From: Okeania sp. SIO2B3
Lineage (GTDB): Bacteria; Cyanobacteriota; Cyanobacteriia; Cyanobacteriales; Microcoleaceae
Length of the DNA stretch: 43,183 nt
Direction of reading: 5' to 3'
Assembly: GCF_010672525.1 (NCBI RefSeq)
Contig: NZ_JAAHGH010000002.1
Location: forward strand, 161,399 to 204,581
Shown one piece after another: positions 15,697 through 22,978 of this stretch. The notes under the pieces are model-generated. The model saw only the letters and a list, made by a program, of their open reading frames with translations, made no database searches and was not told the DNA's origin. A program made the position numbers and the translations under genes. Every line of letters starts with the position of its first letter. The stretch's first letter is position 1.

Positions 15697-16581
15697 TTAA
15701 ACTTTTTCTTTTTCCTTTTGACTTTTGTTTGTACTTTGCTTTGCAACGCTAACACCAACAGTAGTTAACTCAGAAGTATCAAACAAATTAAGTAGAATTG
15801 GAGTATCTAAAACTTTAACTACCTTCTTGACAAAGTTAGTACTTTCCTGTTTAACTAATTCACCAAAACTATAAATGTATCCATCTGATTTATGGATGAT
15901 TTTACAATACTTATAACTAATTCCTTGCACGGTTTCAGTTTGAGTTTTGATATTAAAATTGCCAGTCTTTCTAACAGCAACTCGACCAACATAAGTGCCA
16001 ATCTTTTTACCTTTAGTAACAACAGCTTTGACAATATCTCCAGTTTGAAAACCATAGAATGATTTCTGTCTTAGTTTAGGCTTTGTTTTAGGAAAACCAT
16101 ATTTATCTGGCTTAACCATTTGTCTATTACCTCTACCCATAGCTTTGATTATTAATGGCTGATAGTTACTAATATTTAAACTATCTGGAGTAGAAGTACC
16201 AACACAAGCAGCATCAGTCCAATGAGATTTACTAATACCATGTTGACGATATCTGGTTTTACGGTTTCTACGAAAACGTCTAACTTGTCTACGTTTAATT
16301 AATGATTCAGATATTTGAAAGCCTCTATGTTCAAGTTCAGCACACCAAATTATATTAGAATTTGATAGCAAAGCTAAACCAGTGAATTTTGCACCGGGGT
16401 CAACCTTAATTCTGTAATTTTTTGTGGGTTTTGATTCCGACTTCAAAATAATAGTAAATGGATAGTTTCTAAATACTGCTGCTTTACCTTCCGATAATAA
16501 TTTTCTGGCCTTAGCAGGATGAATTGGGTCACAAGGTACTTTGTTATTATTTAGAACAAAAACTGAATTTTTGTTTAACAT
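15697..16581 (-). CDS. iscB: IscB, internally deleted (no RuvC-II, no HNH)
   Basis: The 294-residue protein keeps most IscB landmarks. The N-terminal PLMP-like part is HPAKARKLLSEGKAAVF, and RuvC-I is IKVDPGAKFTGLAL with Asp61. The Arg-rich bridge helix runs over about 95-112 (RRQVRRFRRNRKTRYR), and RuvC-III is KSHWTDAACVG (His120, Asp123). The C-terminal part (DKYGFPKTK, GFQTGDIVKAVV, GTYVGRVAVR) contacts target-adjacent DNA in relatives. In complete IscB about 200 residues with RuvC-II Glu and the HNH domain lie between the bridge helix and RuvC-III; here one residue or so does. The join RYRQ-HGISK suggests an in-frame deletion at a short similarity. It cannot cut by the known mechanism, but RNA-guided binding remains conceivable. 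It is shorter than IsrB, which lacks only HNH. Confidence 0.85.
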   Translation of the reverse strand: MLNKNSVFVLNNNKVPCDPIHPAKARKLLSEGKAAVFRNYPFTIILKSESKPTKNYRIKVDPGAKFTGLALLSNSNIIWCAELEHRGFQISESLIKRRQVRRFRRNRKTRYRQHGISKSHWTDAACVGTSTPDSLNISNYQPLIIKAMGRGNRQMVKPDKYGFPKTKPKLRQKSFYGFQTGDIVKAVVTKGKKIGTYVGRVAVRKTGNFNIKTQTETVQGISYKYCKIIHKSDGYIYSFGELVKQESTNFVKKVVKVLDTPILLNLFDTSELTTVGVSVAKQSTNKSQKEKEKV

Positions 16582-16795
16582 AAGAATCTCCTATTGCTAG
16601 GGTAATGTCCAACTTGTCAATGTTATTTAAGCTTTTTAAGGTGGCCACACTTCCAATACCCAAATAAGATGTTTAATGACTACCGATAGAGCAAAAAACT
16701 GTTGGAGCATTTGCAGGTATCGTGACTTAAATAACGTAGTGAATGAACACTTAGACGGGTCAACTAAGACTTAATTAGAGACTAGCCCTATCAAG
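16582..16795 (-). ncRNA. Probable omegaRNA (HEARO-like) upstream of iscB
   Basis: The region directly 5' of iscB on its own strand is where IscB guide RNAs are encoded. It shows strong folding potential. GTTATTTAAG (complement of 16726-16735) pairs perfectly over 10 bases with CTTAAATAAC (complement of 16622-16631). Inside that helix CGATA pairs with TATCG around a C/U-rich loop. A GGGTA in the closed region can pair with TACCC just before the gene, giving a pseudoknot. GTGGCCAC and GTG...CAC hairpins are also present. The guide would be at the upstream edge near 16795. The RNA call follows from position and pairing and has not been compared with a covariance model. Confidence 0.65.
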
Positions 16796-16814
16796 CCTAC
16801 ACTATATTCTAGGA
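16796..16814. repeat. Direct repeat flanking the IscB element, DUF2231 side
   Basis: This is the partner of 15592-15610 (17 of 19 identical, same orientation). It lies between the end of the DUF2231 gene and the start of the structured RNA region. On the minus strand it reads with TATAGT in it, so part of the similarity could reflect promoter-like sequence and not insertion. Confidence 0.5.
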
Positions 16815-16853
16815 ATTAGTTTTGGGTCGTTGACATCAAAATACCATACTAAA

Positions 16854-17459
16854 TTACTTAAGTACTTGGTTGGGGTTTTCGCCTATTTTTAGCAATGCAT
16901 CAGCAGTATTATGTACTCCAAACTCAGCAGCTAACTGTGCTCCCAGAGTTCCGTGAACATACATCAAAAACATGATGAATAAACCCACTGCTAAATAGCT
17001 CCACTGCACTTGTTGAAGTTTGTCCTTAGACCAGATATAGCGTTGAAATCCTCTCCAGATCGTCATCCCTACAATGAAGGCTAAAAGGAACACACCACCA
17101 ACACCGTGCCAAATCATAGTATCCATAGCTCCGAATCCCCAGGCACTTTTTAGCTCTGCGGATGGTCTCGCTAGCATGATTTCATAAAACCCTGCTGCTA
17201 CCGTAAAAAATGTAATTATTGATGAGGCGAGCATATTGTACCAACCTACATCAAAAAAGTTAGAACGAGTAGTGGATATTGCTAAAAGTTTAAATACTGG
17301 TTTTTGTAGAGGGAAAAGTACACCCACAATATCAAAAGCGATTCCCATAATAAACAAACCTAAAGTCAGATGAACTAAATTAGGATGAATTGGGATGCTG
17401 TATGGGAGACCATTTGCCCCTAATTGAGAACTCAAACTATCTATTAATTCTGGGTTCAT
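16854..17459 (-). CDS. DUF2231 membrane protein b of the terminal oxidase operon
   Basis: This is a predicted four-helix membrane protein of 201 residues with the DUF2231 pattern (HPNLVHLTLGLFIMGIAFDI, a second His near WHGVGG, and a final helix with a conserved HGTLGA). I place the start at the internal Met (MNPELIDS) and not 20 codons earlier. GGAGGG lies about 10 bases before that ATG, and the ATG overlaps the TGA of the upstream gene (ATGA). The two genes are therefore translationally coupled. DUF2231 pairs accompany quinol-type oxidase genes in cyanobacteria; a role in electron entry or heme/quinone handling is possible but unproven. The IscB element begins about 40 bases after its stop. 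Confidence 0.88.
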   Translation of the reverse strand: MNPELIDSLSSQLGANGLPYSIPIHPNLVHLTLGLFIMGIAFDIVGVLFPLQKPVFKLLAISTTRSNFFDVGWYNMLASSIITFFTVAAGFYEIMLARPSAELKSAWGFGAMDTMIWHGVGGVFLLAFIVGMTIWRGFQRYIWSKDKLQQVQWSYLAVGLFIMFLMYVHGTLGAQLAAEFGVHNTADALLKIGENPNQVLK

Positions 17460-17956
17460 TGTAAAATTCCCTCCTCGATCGCTTCCACTACTGGCACTGT
17501 ATGTAACCCATATACCCAAACCAGTTTATCTCCAAGATATACCTGGAAGAAAACTATACCTACTAGCACCAACCCCAATCCCAGATATGGCATCGGCAGT
17601 TTTTCTGTATTATTTGAACGAATCACATACCGCCAACCAGTAAGTGCAGCAATGATTCCTGACAGAGACCAACCAATCAAGGTATGTAAATTTAGGACCG
17701 GTTGGACTGCTTCGTAGGGTTGTGCCAGACCTGCTTCAAACTGACCGAATATTATAGCGATAAAAATAGAAATTGTGGCGAAAAACATATTCCACCAGCT
17801 TACTTCATATAAACGGTAATTACGAGTAAAATAACCAATAAGATCGCATACGAAAGCAAATAATACCATCGCTATTACGAAGTGGACAACGATGGGATGT
17901 ATTGTATCTGGATAGGGCAAGTAATGATCGTTTAATGGTGGTAGATACTCCCACAT
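17456..17956 (-). CDS. DUF2231 membrane protein a of the terminal oxidase operon
   Basis: The 166-residue protein has four predicted helices and a His at the start of the first (DTIHPIVVHFVIAMVLFAFV), the hallmark of DUF2231. A second His is in LNLHTLIGWSLSG and a third near WVYGLHTVPVVEA. It is the first gene of the ctaC-ctaD-ctaE operon and overlaps the next gene by four bases (ATGA), with that gene's ribosome site (GAGGAGGG) within its last codons. An AAGGAGA site precedes its own start. Function is unknown; context suggests a quinol oxidase accessory subunit. Confidence 0.88.
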   Translation of the reverse strand: MWEYLPPLNDHYLPYPDTIHPIVVHFVIAMVLFAFVCDLIGYFTRNYRLYEVSWWNMFFATISIFIAIIFGQFEAGLAQPYEAVQPVLNLHTLIGWSLSGIIAALTGWRYVIRSNNTEKLPMPYLGLGLVLVGIVFFQVYLGDKLVWVYGLHTVPVVEAIEEGILQ

Positions 17957-18556
17957 AGTCTTCTCCTTCAGTAAATCAGTAGATATGCGTGAAAAAAATG
18001 TAAACTTTATGAGTTACGACAGGCAAATATTTGCATCAACTTTTTCTCACAACGTTCTAACTGAATTTATAAAATCTGTCTGTTTTTTACCGTATCAATT
18101 CTCACAGTTTTTCTCAAAATATACTCATTTTTTTTCTTTAATCAAAGTGAAAAAGTAATGTAGTCAAGGCAACATTATTTTTTTTTCAGATTTTATGGTT
18201 TGTCATAATTAACTAAACTATTTTTATTCTGAAAAGGTAAAAAAAATCATAATCCGTAGTTCTGACAATCCTTAAAATTATATATCTTTTCTGTAATAGC
18301 TATATAGCTTAATTTCCAAAGATTATAGGCATTTAATTAGAGGGGATATTAAGTCGGATTTTGTATTAGCAATAATCGACCTCAACTCTACAAAAGCTAG
18401 ATATTTAATTAAAATTTAATATTATGATATTTTCAATCTGACTCAAATCCTGTAACTAAATTTACAGAAAAAATTAATGTTTTTCAAGCTAAATCAGTCT
18501 TGCTTTCCAGATTTTTTTATGCTTTAATTAAAGATTAACATTAATCTTTATACCTT
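17957..18556. other. AT-rich spacer upstream of the terminal oxidase operon
   Basis: Six hundred bases of very AT-rich sequence precede the oxidase operon on its minus strand. I see no protein fragment or named repeat. The operon promoter should lie near 17960-18100, where T-runs and TATAAA-like boxes are plentiful but not distinctive. Confidence 0.35.
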
Positions 18557-18715
18557 ATGGGTTTAATACCTCACGGTCTACACGATGCAAATGCGGTTGG
18601 TGGGGTGAGAATTCCCATCGACCCCATTCTCCTGTACACGGTGCTGATAGTGTTTTGTACTTGGGGTTTAACTCCTGTGAGTCGGGAGAATATTGATCAA
18701 TATAGCGGGTTATAG
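18557..18715 (+). CDS. Short orphan reading frame of unknown nature
   Basis: A 52-codon frame (MGLIPHGLHDANAVGGVRIP, then a hydrophobic stretch PILLYTVLIVFCTW) stands out because it is far richer in GC than the spacers on both sides. I do not recognise it. It has no clear ribosome site. It might be a fragment of the decayed protein gene that follows at 18807, a transferred scrap, or a small membrane peptide. Confidence 0.25.
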   Translation: MGLIPHGLHDANAVGGVRIPIDPILLYTVLIVFCTWGLTPVSRENIDQYSGL

Positions 18716-18806
18716 TCATTTAACTTTAGATTGAGACAAAGCTTTCTTGCTCTGAGGAAGTTTCAGACGAAAAAACGTCTCATTTTTAAGTTAAACTACT
18801 ATACTA

Positions 18807-19318
18807 CAAGAATGGGCAGTTGAGGAGATTTTGCTTTATGGCTGTAATGTCGGTAGCGATCGCCAATTTCTCTATTCTCTCAACCAGTTAACAGGAGCAA
18901 ATATTGCAGCATCGGCGCATCGGGTGGGAAATATTGCGAAAGGTGGTAGTTGGCAGTTAGAAACTCGGATAGGACTGATGAAAATCTCGACTTAGCCACA
19001 GCTAACATTTTGGTGGCGTTCGATAGTGTCTCAGTGTTATTAGGAAATAGAGATGGCTCTTTTGCTGATGCTACTAATTTTGCGGCGGAAATTGCTGGTT
19101 TAGAGAGTAATGCAGGTGAAGGCTTCAGTGTGGAAACAGATTTTGCCATAGTTGAAAGTGATGATGCTGTTGCCACTAATAGTGCTTTTATTGTTTATAA
19201 TTCTGCCAGTGGCGCATTATTTTATAATGCTAGTGAATCTGGTTTAGGAGATGGTGCTCAATTTGCCATTTTGAATAATGATGTTTCTCTAGAGGCGAAT
19301 AATTTTCAAATTAGGTAG
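18807..19318 (+). pseudogene. Decayed DUF4347/FG-GAP/RTX-type exported protein
   Basis: Two frames carry pieces of one kind of giant cyanobacterial surface protein. The first (18807-18990) reads EEILLYGCNVGSDRQFLYSL then LTGANIAASAHRVGN, the end of a DUF4347 domain, and stops. The second (18950-19318) has an FG-GAP-like SVLLGNRDGSFADATNFA. It also has a terminal segment NSASGALFYNASESGLGDGA, typical of the last unit of Ca-binding (RTX/bluf-type) repeat proteins. The rest, normally thousands of residues, has been deleted. The open 122-codon frame is not a functional protein. Confidence 0.65.
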
Positions 19319-19406
19319 TAAAATTAATTAGCTAAATATTTGCTACAAAATAAGCAACTAATTAATATAAGGAATTAGGATTATCACCCAATTCCAAATG
19401 ATTAAT

Positions 19407-20480
19407 TTAAGCAGTAACTGAAGTAGTTAATGTTGATGTTTCATTTTGTTTAATCCATTCAAAAATTCGATTCAATGCCCACCAAACATCAGGATCTTGA
19501 GCATGAGCTTGACAAGAATTACTGCTAACATGAGCTACATGACCACCGTAACGAGTTAACATTAAATCAATAGCAGAATTACTGTCACAAGCAGCTTTTA
19601 AATCTGCTGCAATTGTTGGGTCAAACATGGGGTCATCTTCAGCATAAATAATCAATGTTCGTTTTTTTAAATGAGGCAAAAAATATAGAGGACTTGTTGC
19701 TTGATAGTAAGCTTCTACTGATGAAAATCCTAACTTTTCAATCACAAATTCTTCATCAAATTTCCAGATAGAATCAGCACGCTCTATTGCTTCTGGATCG
19801 ATAAAATCTGGATGATGCTCGTGAATTAACCAAACTAATTTTTTGAGGTTTTTAGTAATTCCTTTATCCAAGTATCTTCCTAAAGGAGAACTATCTAAAT
19901 AAGAGAGAGAACGTTGAGCTTCTAGACTGGGGCAAATAACTGCACAACCACCAATATCTGTTTCTGCTAACCCTAATTCTGGGGCCAAACTGTCTGCTAC
20001 TTTTGCACCCCAAAGTGCTAGTTGCCCTCCCAAAGAATATGCAGTAAACCAAAAATTAGGCGGACAACCCATTGCTTTTGCTTGAGCAGCAATATGAACA
20101 AAATCTTGCCCTTCATAAATGCCATCTGAAGTTAGAGTTTCTGATAGTAATGCTGTCTTGCCATGGGCACGCCAATCAAATAAAATTACGGCATAACCTT
20201 GAGCATAAGCTTTACGTCCTAATAGTTTTAAGAACCATTGATTATCTAACTCTCCTGTAATTCCATAAGTCCCAATAATTGTACCTTTTGGGTTTTCTGG
20301 TATAGCCATCCAGCCAAAAATTGGCACATCATTTGCACCAATAAAAATTTTCTCTTGGTAAGAAGGCTTTGGAAATGTAGTAGTTTCTTCCCAAAAACGG
20401 GGTGTCCAAAAGGCTGCATAAAGAGTCATTGCTAAACCATTTTTCAGGAACCACGGAGGAGTATAAGAAGGATAACCCAT
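19407..20480 (-). CDS. Alpha/beta hydrolase
   Basis: The 357-residue protein has the alpha/beta-hydrolase core with a full triad visible. The nucleophile elbow is YSLGGQ (Ser149), the acid is probably in YAEDDPMFDP, and the His is in GGHVAHVS. An oxyanion-type GTYGITGE follows strand 3. The segment YHPDFIDP-WKFDEEFV resembles the YheT-like (COG0429) branch, esterases of poorly defined substrate. There is no signal peptide, so it is probably cytoplasmic. The gene stands alone, with the downstream region holding a decayed protein on the other strand. Confidence 0.85.
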   Translation of the reverse strand: MGYPSYTPPWFLKNGLAMTLYAAFWTPRFWEETTTFPKPSYQEKIFIGANDVPIFGWMAIPENPKGTIIGTYGITGELDNQWFLKLLGRKAYAQGYAVILFDWRAHGKTALLSETLTSDGIYEGQDFVHIAAQAKAMGCPPNFWFTAYSLGGQLALWGAKVADSLAPELGLAETDIGGCAVICPSLEAQRSLSYLDSSPLGRYLDKGITKNLKKLVWLIHEHHPDFIDPEAIERADSIWKFDEEFVIEKLGFSSVEAYYQATSPLYFLPHLKKRTLIIYAEDDPMFDPTIAADLKAACDSNSAIDLMLTRYGGHVAHVSSNSCQAHAQDPDVWWALNRIFEWIKQNETSTLTTSVTA

Positions 20481-20582
20481 AGATAAATGTTAATCTCATA
20501 AAACTTAAATTTGTTGATTAGATAGTATATCAGTTGGCGATGAAATTTTATAATCCAGAATTTTTCGGTCAATAATTGGTCT

Positions 20583-20776
20583 TTATAAGTAATTCAACCA
20601 CCACTTGCCTCGATGCTTTTTCTTGTACTTAGTGAACCAGTCACAGATAATGTATAAAAGGAAAGTTATTAACAACCAAATTAGATAAATAATTGGTAAA
20701 TCATACCCAAATGCTTTTGGTTTCCAATTGATGCCTACTTGGGAGAAAGTAAATAGATAGTTCTCAAATGGGTTCT
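20583..20776 (-). pseudogene. C-terminal fragment of a DUF1624-like membrane acyltransferase
   Basis: On the minus strand this reads NPFENYLFTFSQVGINWKPK, then AFGYDLPIIYLIWLLITFLL and YIICDWFTKYKKKHRGKWWL before a stop. It is a terminal membrane helix with a Lys-rich cytoplasmic tail. It resembles the end of DUF1624/heparan-glucosaminide-acetyltransferase-like proteins. An upstream in-frame stop and the absence of the earlier helices show that it is a remnant. Confidence 0.5.
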
Positions 20777-20902
20777 ATAATTATTATTTCCGATTCTCTG
20801 TTCCCTAAAAGCATAAAAATTTGTACCTCCAAAACTCGAAAACTGCTGTAATATCAATTTAGCAATTAGCATAATTATCTTTGTCCCATTAGGAGTTACA
20901 TT

Positions 20903-21352
20903 ATGTCCAAAATTAGAGAAGAAATGCCCGTATTAGTCCGCCATGAAGGAGATTGGAAAGGAACATATACAATAGTAGATAATGAGGGAAATATTATTGA
21001 TAAACACAATTCTCATTTAACTTGTCAATTTCCAGATAATGGAGAATATCCCTATTTTCAAACTAATCGTTATGAGTGGGAAGATGGTAAAAAAGAAGAA
21101 TATAAATTTCCTGGAATCTATCGAGATAAAAAGATTTGGTTTGATACAGAAAGGTTGGATGGTTACGCTTGGGAAGCTGATAATTCAACAATTATTTTGT
21201 GGATTACTTATAAAGGAATGCCAGATTTATATATCTATGAAATGATTAATATTAGTCCTGATAATAATCATCGCGCTAGAACCTGGCATTGGTTTAATAA
21301 TCATCAAATAGTTAAACGAACAATAATTAAAGAAGAAAGAGTCATAAATTAG
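20903..21352 (+). CDS. DUF3598-like protein
   Basis: The 149-residue protein consists of alternating strands with many aromatic residues (EGDWKGTYTIVDNEGNIIDK, YPYFQTNRYEWEDGKKEEYK, WFDTERLDGYAWEA, RARTWHWFNNHQIVKRTII). This suits a small beta-barrel of the calycin type and resembles DUF3598 proteins of photosynthetic and actinobacterial genomes. A ligand or pigment-related role is possible, but nothing here proves it. A TAGGAG ribosome site precedes the ATG. Downstream are short direct repeats of GGAGTCATAAATTA and a GGGGAGAT microsatellite. Confidence 0.7.
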   Translation: MSKIREEMPVLVRHEGDWKGTYTIVDNEGNIIDKHNSHLTCQFPDNGEYPYFQTNRYEWEDGKKEEYKFPGIYRDKKIWFDTERLDGYAWEADNSTIILWITYKGMPDLYIYEMINISPDNNHRARTWHWFNNHQIVKRTIIKEERVIN

Positions 21353-21434
21353 GAGTCAGGAGTCATAAATTAGGAGTCAGGAGTCATAAATTAGGAGTCA
21401 GGAGGGGAGATGGGGAGATGGGGAGATGGGGAGC
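21346..21434. repeat. TTAGGAGTCAGGAGTCATAAA repeats and GGGGAGAT microsatellite
   Basis: Three tandem copies of a 21-bp unit (AGGAGTCATAAATT plus AGGAGTC) are followed by four GGGGAGAT units. The reverse complement of the latter (CCCCATCT) forms a longer tract near 28215-28284. Both look like slippage-prone low-complexity repeats common in the spacers of this genome. Confidence 0.65.
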
Positions 21435-21652
21435 ATTGACTTAATCAGAGAATAACGATATAATACGTTAAAAAACATACTTTTAGACAAGCTGCACTTA
21501 CCCATAAATGAAATCCATCATTACAAAGCTGAAACTTAATAATAAACAGAAAACTCTGATGGCTCAACACGCTGGCTATTCGCTCTGGGGTTTATAACTG
21601 GGGCTTAAGTCTGTGGAATGCTGCTTATTAGAGATGGTTATAAGCCTAATGC

Positions 21653-21675
21653 TTCCTGCGGAATGCTGCGCAAAC
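21653..21675. repeat. 23-bp mobile repeat (S1 family), copy 4
   Basis: Inserted in tnpB after codons for YKPNA. With its flanking bases it adds SCGMLRKR in the TnpB reading frame before KLREVFTNHT resumes. Confidence 0.8.
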
Positions 21676-21796
21676 GTAAGCTTAGAGAGGTTTTTACCAA
21701 TCACACAAAACCACTTTATCCAAGGATAAAAAACTTGTCATCTAAAGTTTATCAATATGCTTTTCGCAACTTAGGTGAAGCATTTAAGAGGTTCTT

Positions 21797-21819
21797 TTCC
21801 TACGGAATGCTGCGCAAAC
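21797..21819. repeat. 23-bp mobile repeat (S1 family), copy 5
   Basis: Inserted in tnpB after EAFKRF. In frame it adds SYGMLRKQ before GLGKRPRFKKKG resumes. It has TAC in place of TGC in the first arm. Confidence 0.8.
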
Positions 21820-21870
21820 AAGGGTTGGGTAAACGCCCAAGGTTTAAGAAAAAAGGTAAACATGATTCTT

Positions 21871-21893
21871 TTCCTACGGAATGCTACGCAAAC
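21871..21893. repeat. 23-bp mobile repeat (S1 family), copy 6
   Basis: Inserted in tnpB after KKKGKHDS. This copy shifts the frame, so the rest of TnpB (DNCGKPVELNG onwards) is read in a different phase. It differs from the consensus in both arms (TAC and TAC). Confidence 0.8.
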
Positions 21894-22335
21894 AAGGGTT
21901 GATAATTGTGGAAAGCCAGTAGAATTAAACGGGTGGAATCATAAATTACCTTTTATTGGTATGGTCAAAACTTATGAACCCATTGAGGCAACAACTAAAA
22001 AAATAACTATTAGCAGACAAGGTGGTGATTGGTATCTGAGCTGTAGCTATGAATTTCAGGCCATAACCACACCCAAAACAACTGATGTCATAGGTGTAGA
22101 TTTAGGTGTAAAAACCTTAGCTACTTTAAGTGATGGAAAAGTATTTGAAAGTGTGAAATCTTATCAGAGTATGACAGCTAAGTTGTCTAGGCTGCAATAC
22201 CTAAATCGTCATAAAGAGGTGGGTTCTGCTAACGGTCGGGCAGCACAACTGAAGATAGCTAGGTTGCATAGAAAAGTAGCTAACATCCGCAAAGACGCAC
22301 TTCATAAATTGACAACAGACTTAGCCAAAAACCAC

Positions 22336-22381
22336 AACCCACCCCCATCCCCTCCTGGGAGGGGAGCAAGAGGGGTGGGTT
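22336..22381. repeat. GC-rich hairpin repeat (G1 family) inside tnpB
   Basis: The ends AACCCACCCC and GGGGTGGGTT are complementary, and the core CCCCTCCTGGGAGGGG is a second hairpin. It is in frame with TnpB and sits exactly where the RuvC-II segment is missing. Other members of the family lie in spacers. Confidence 0.85.
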
Positions 22382-22611
22382 CTAAGGTGGTAGTAGTAGA
22401 TAGATTCTTTCCATCATCAAAGACTTGTTCTAACTGCGGTCATGTTCAGGATATGCCATTAAATCTCAGGACTTATGATTGCCCTGAGTGTGGCTTGTCA
22501 ATAGACAGAGATTTAAACGCCAGTATAAAGAGCGAGAGATGCGGTCGGGCAAGACCCGTCAATGCCTGTGGACGGAGTGCTGCCGACAGTTCCGGTAGAA
22601 GCAGGAAGTAA

Positions 22612-22978
22612 ACAGTAAAATGTCGCGCTTATGACGTTTTATATCGGTTTTATAGAGCAGTGTGGGAATAAATTAAAAAATATATATCTTCACACGTTAG
22701 CGAGCAGGACAAGCAAATAGTTTAAATAATACCATTTTGGGCGTTGGTGATTTAAGGCATGATATCATGTCCGGATAATTAGGGATAGAACTCCGTTCCG
22801 CGCTCCGCGTTAACGTGCGTTGTGCGCCAGCAAACAAAAAACTTTCTCCTTCCCCTACTGACTCCTGACTCAGTCGTTCCCCTCCTGGGAGGGGGAGGGG
22901 CGAGGGGTGGGTTGACTCCTAAGAAATATCCTAACTATTTGTAGCAAAAACTTATCAATTTGGTATAACACACAAAAA
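22612..22978. other. Spacer after tnpB: possible element end, partial MITE and hairpin repeat
   Basis: The first 100 bases after the tnpB stop would hold the omegaRNA scaffold and right end of the element, but I cannot define its limits. At about 22739-22781 there is a GGCGTTGGTGATTTAAGGCA...ATATCATGTCCGG stretch, matching the left end of the element at 27941 and M1 ends. It is followed by a TCCGTTCCGC short repeat (22788-22800) and a G1 hairpin repeat at 22879-22913. Confidence 0.5.

Larger units (their letters stand above)
15611..16795 (-). mobile_element. IscB-type (ISC) element in the terminal oxidase operon
   Basis: This stretch holds the shortened iscB, its upstream structured RNA region and a small hairpin (GAACAA...TTGTTC, 15667-15684) downstream of the gene, of the sort found near IS200/IS605-type ends. 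No TnpA transposase is present, so it is a non-autonomous element. It splits DUF2231 gene b from ctaC, all in the same orientation. The exact ends are not known; the limits given are those inside the 19-bp direct repeats. Confidence 0.65.
21508..22611 (+). pseudogene. tnpB: tnpB (IS1341-type) wrecked by repeat insertions
   Basis: From ATG 21508 the TnpB N-terminus reads MKSIITKLKLNNKQKTLMAQ, then two single-base insertions break the frame (GGGG near 21588-21592 and near 21627). Three 23-bp S1 repeats follow (21653, 21797, 21871), the first two adding about eight residues in frame (SCGMLRKR, SYGMLRKQ). RuvC-I (DVIGVDLGVKTLATL), the RuvC-III/zinc ribbon (SKTCSNCGH...CPECGLSIDRDLNAS) and the tail remain. 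The RuvC-II part with its Glu, usually IVIEDLNV and about 35 further residues, is replaced by a GC-rich hairpin repeat (22336-22381) encoding NPPPSPPGRGARGVG. No TnpA is present. The nuclease must be dead even in the largest open frame, 21775-22611. Confidence 0.85.

Noticed and set aside
22612-22740. Defined omegaRNA of tnpB
   Set aside because: The right end of the element is not recognisable and no long helix was found, so I cannot place an RNA.
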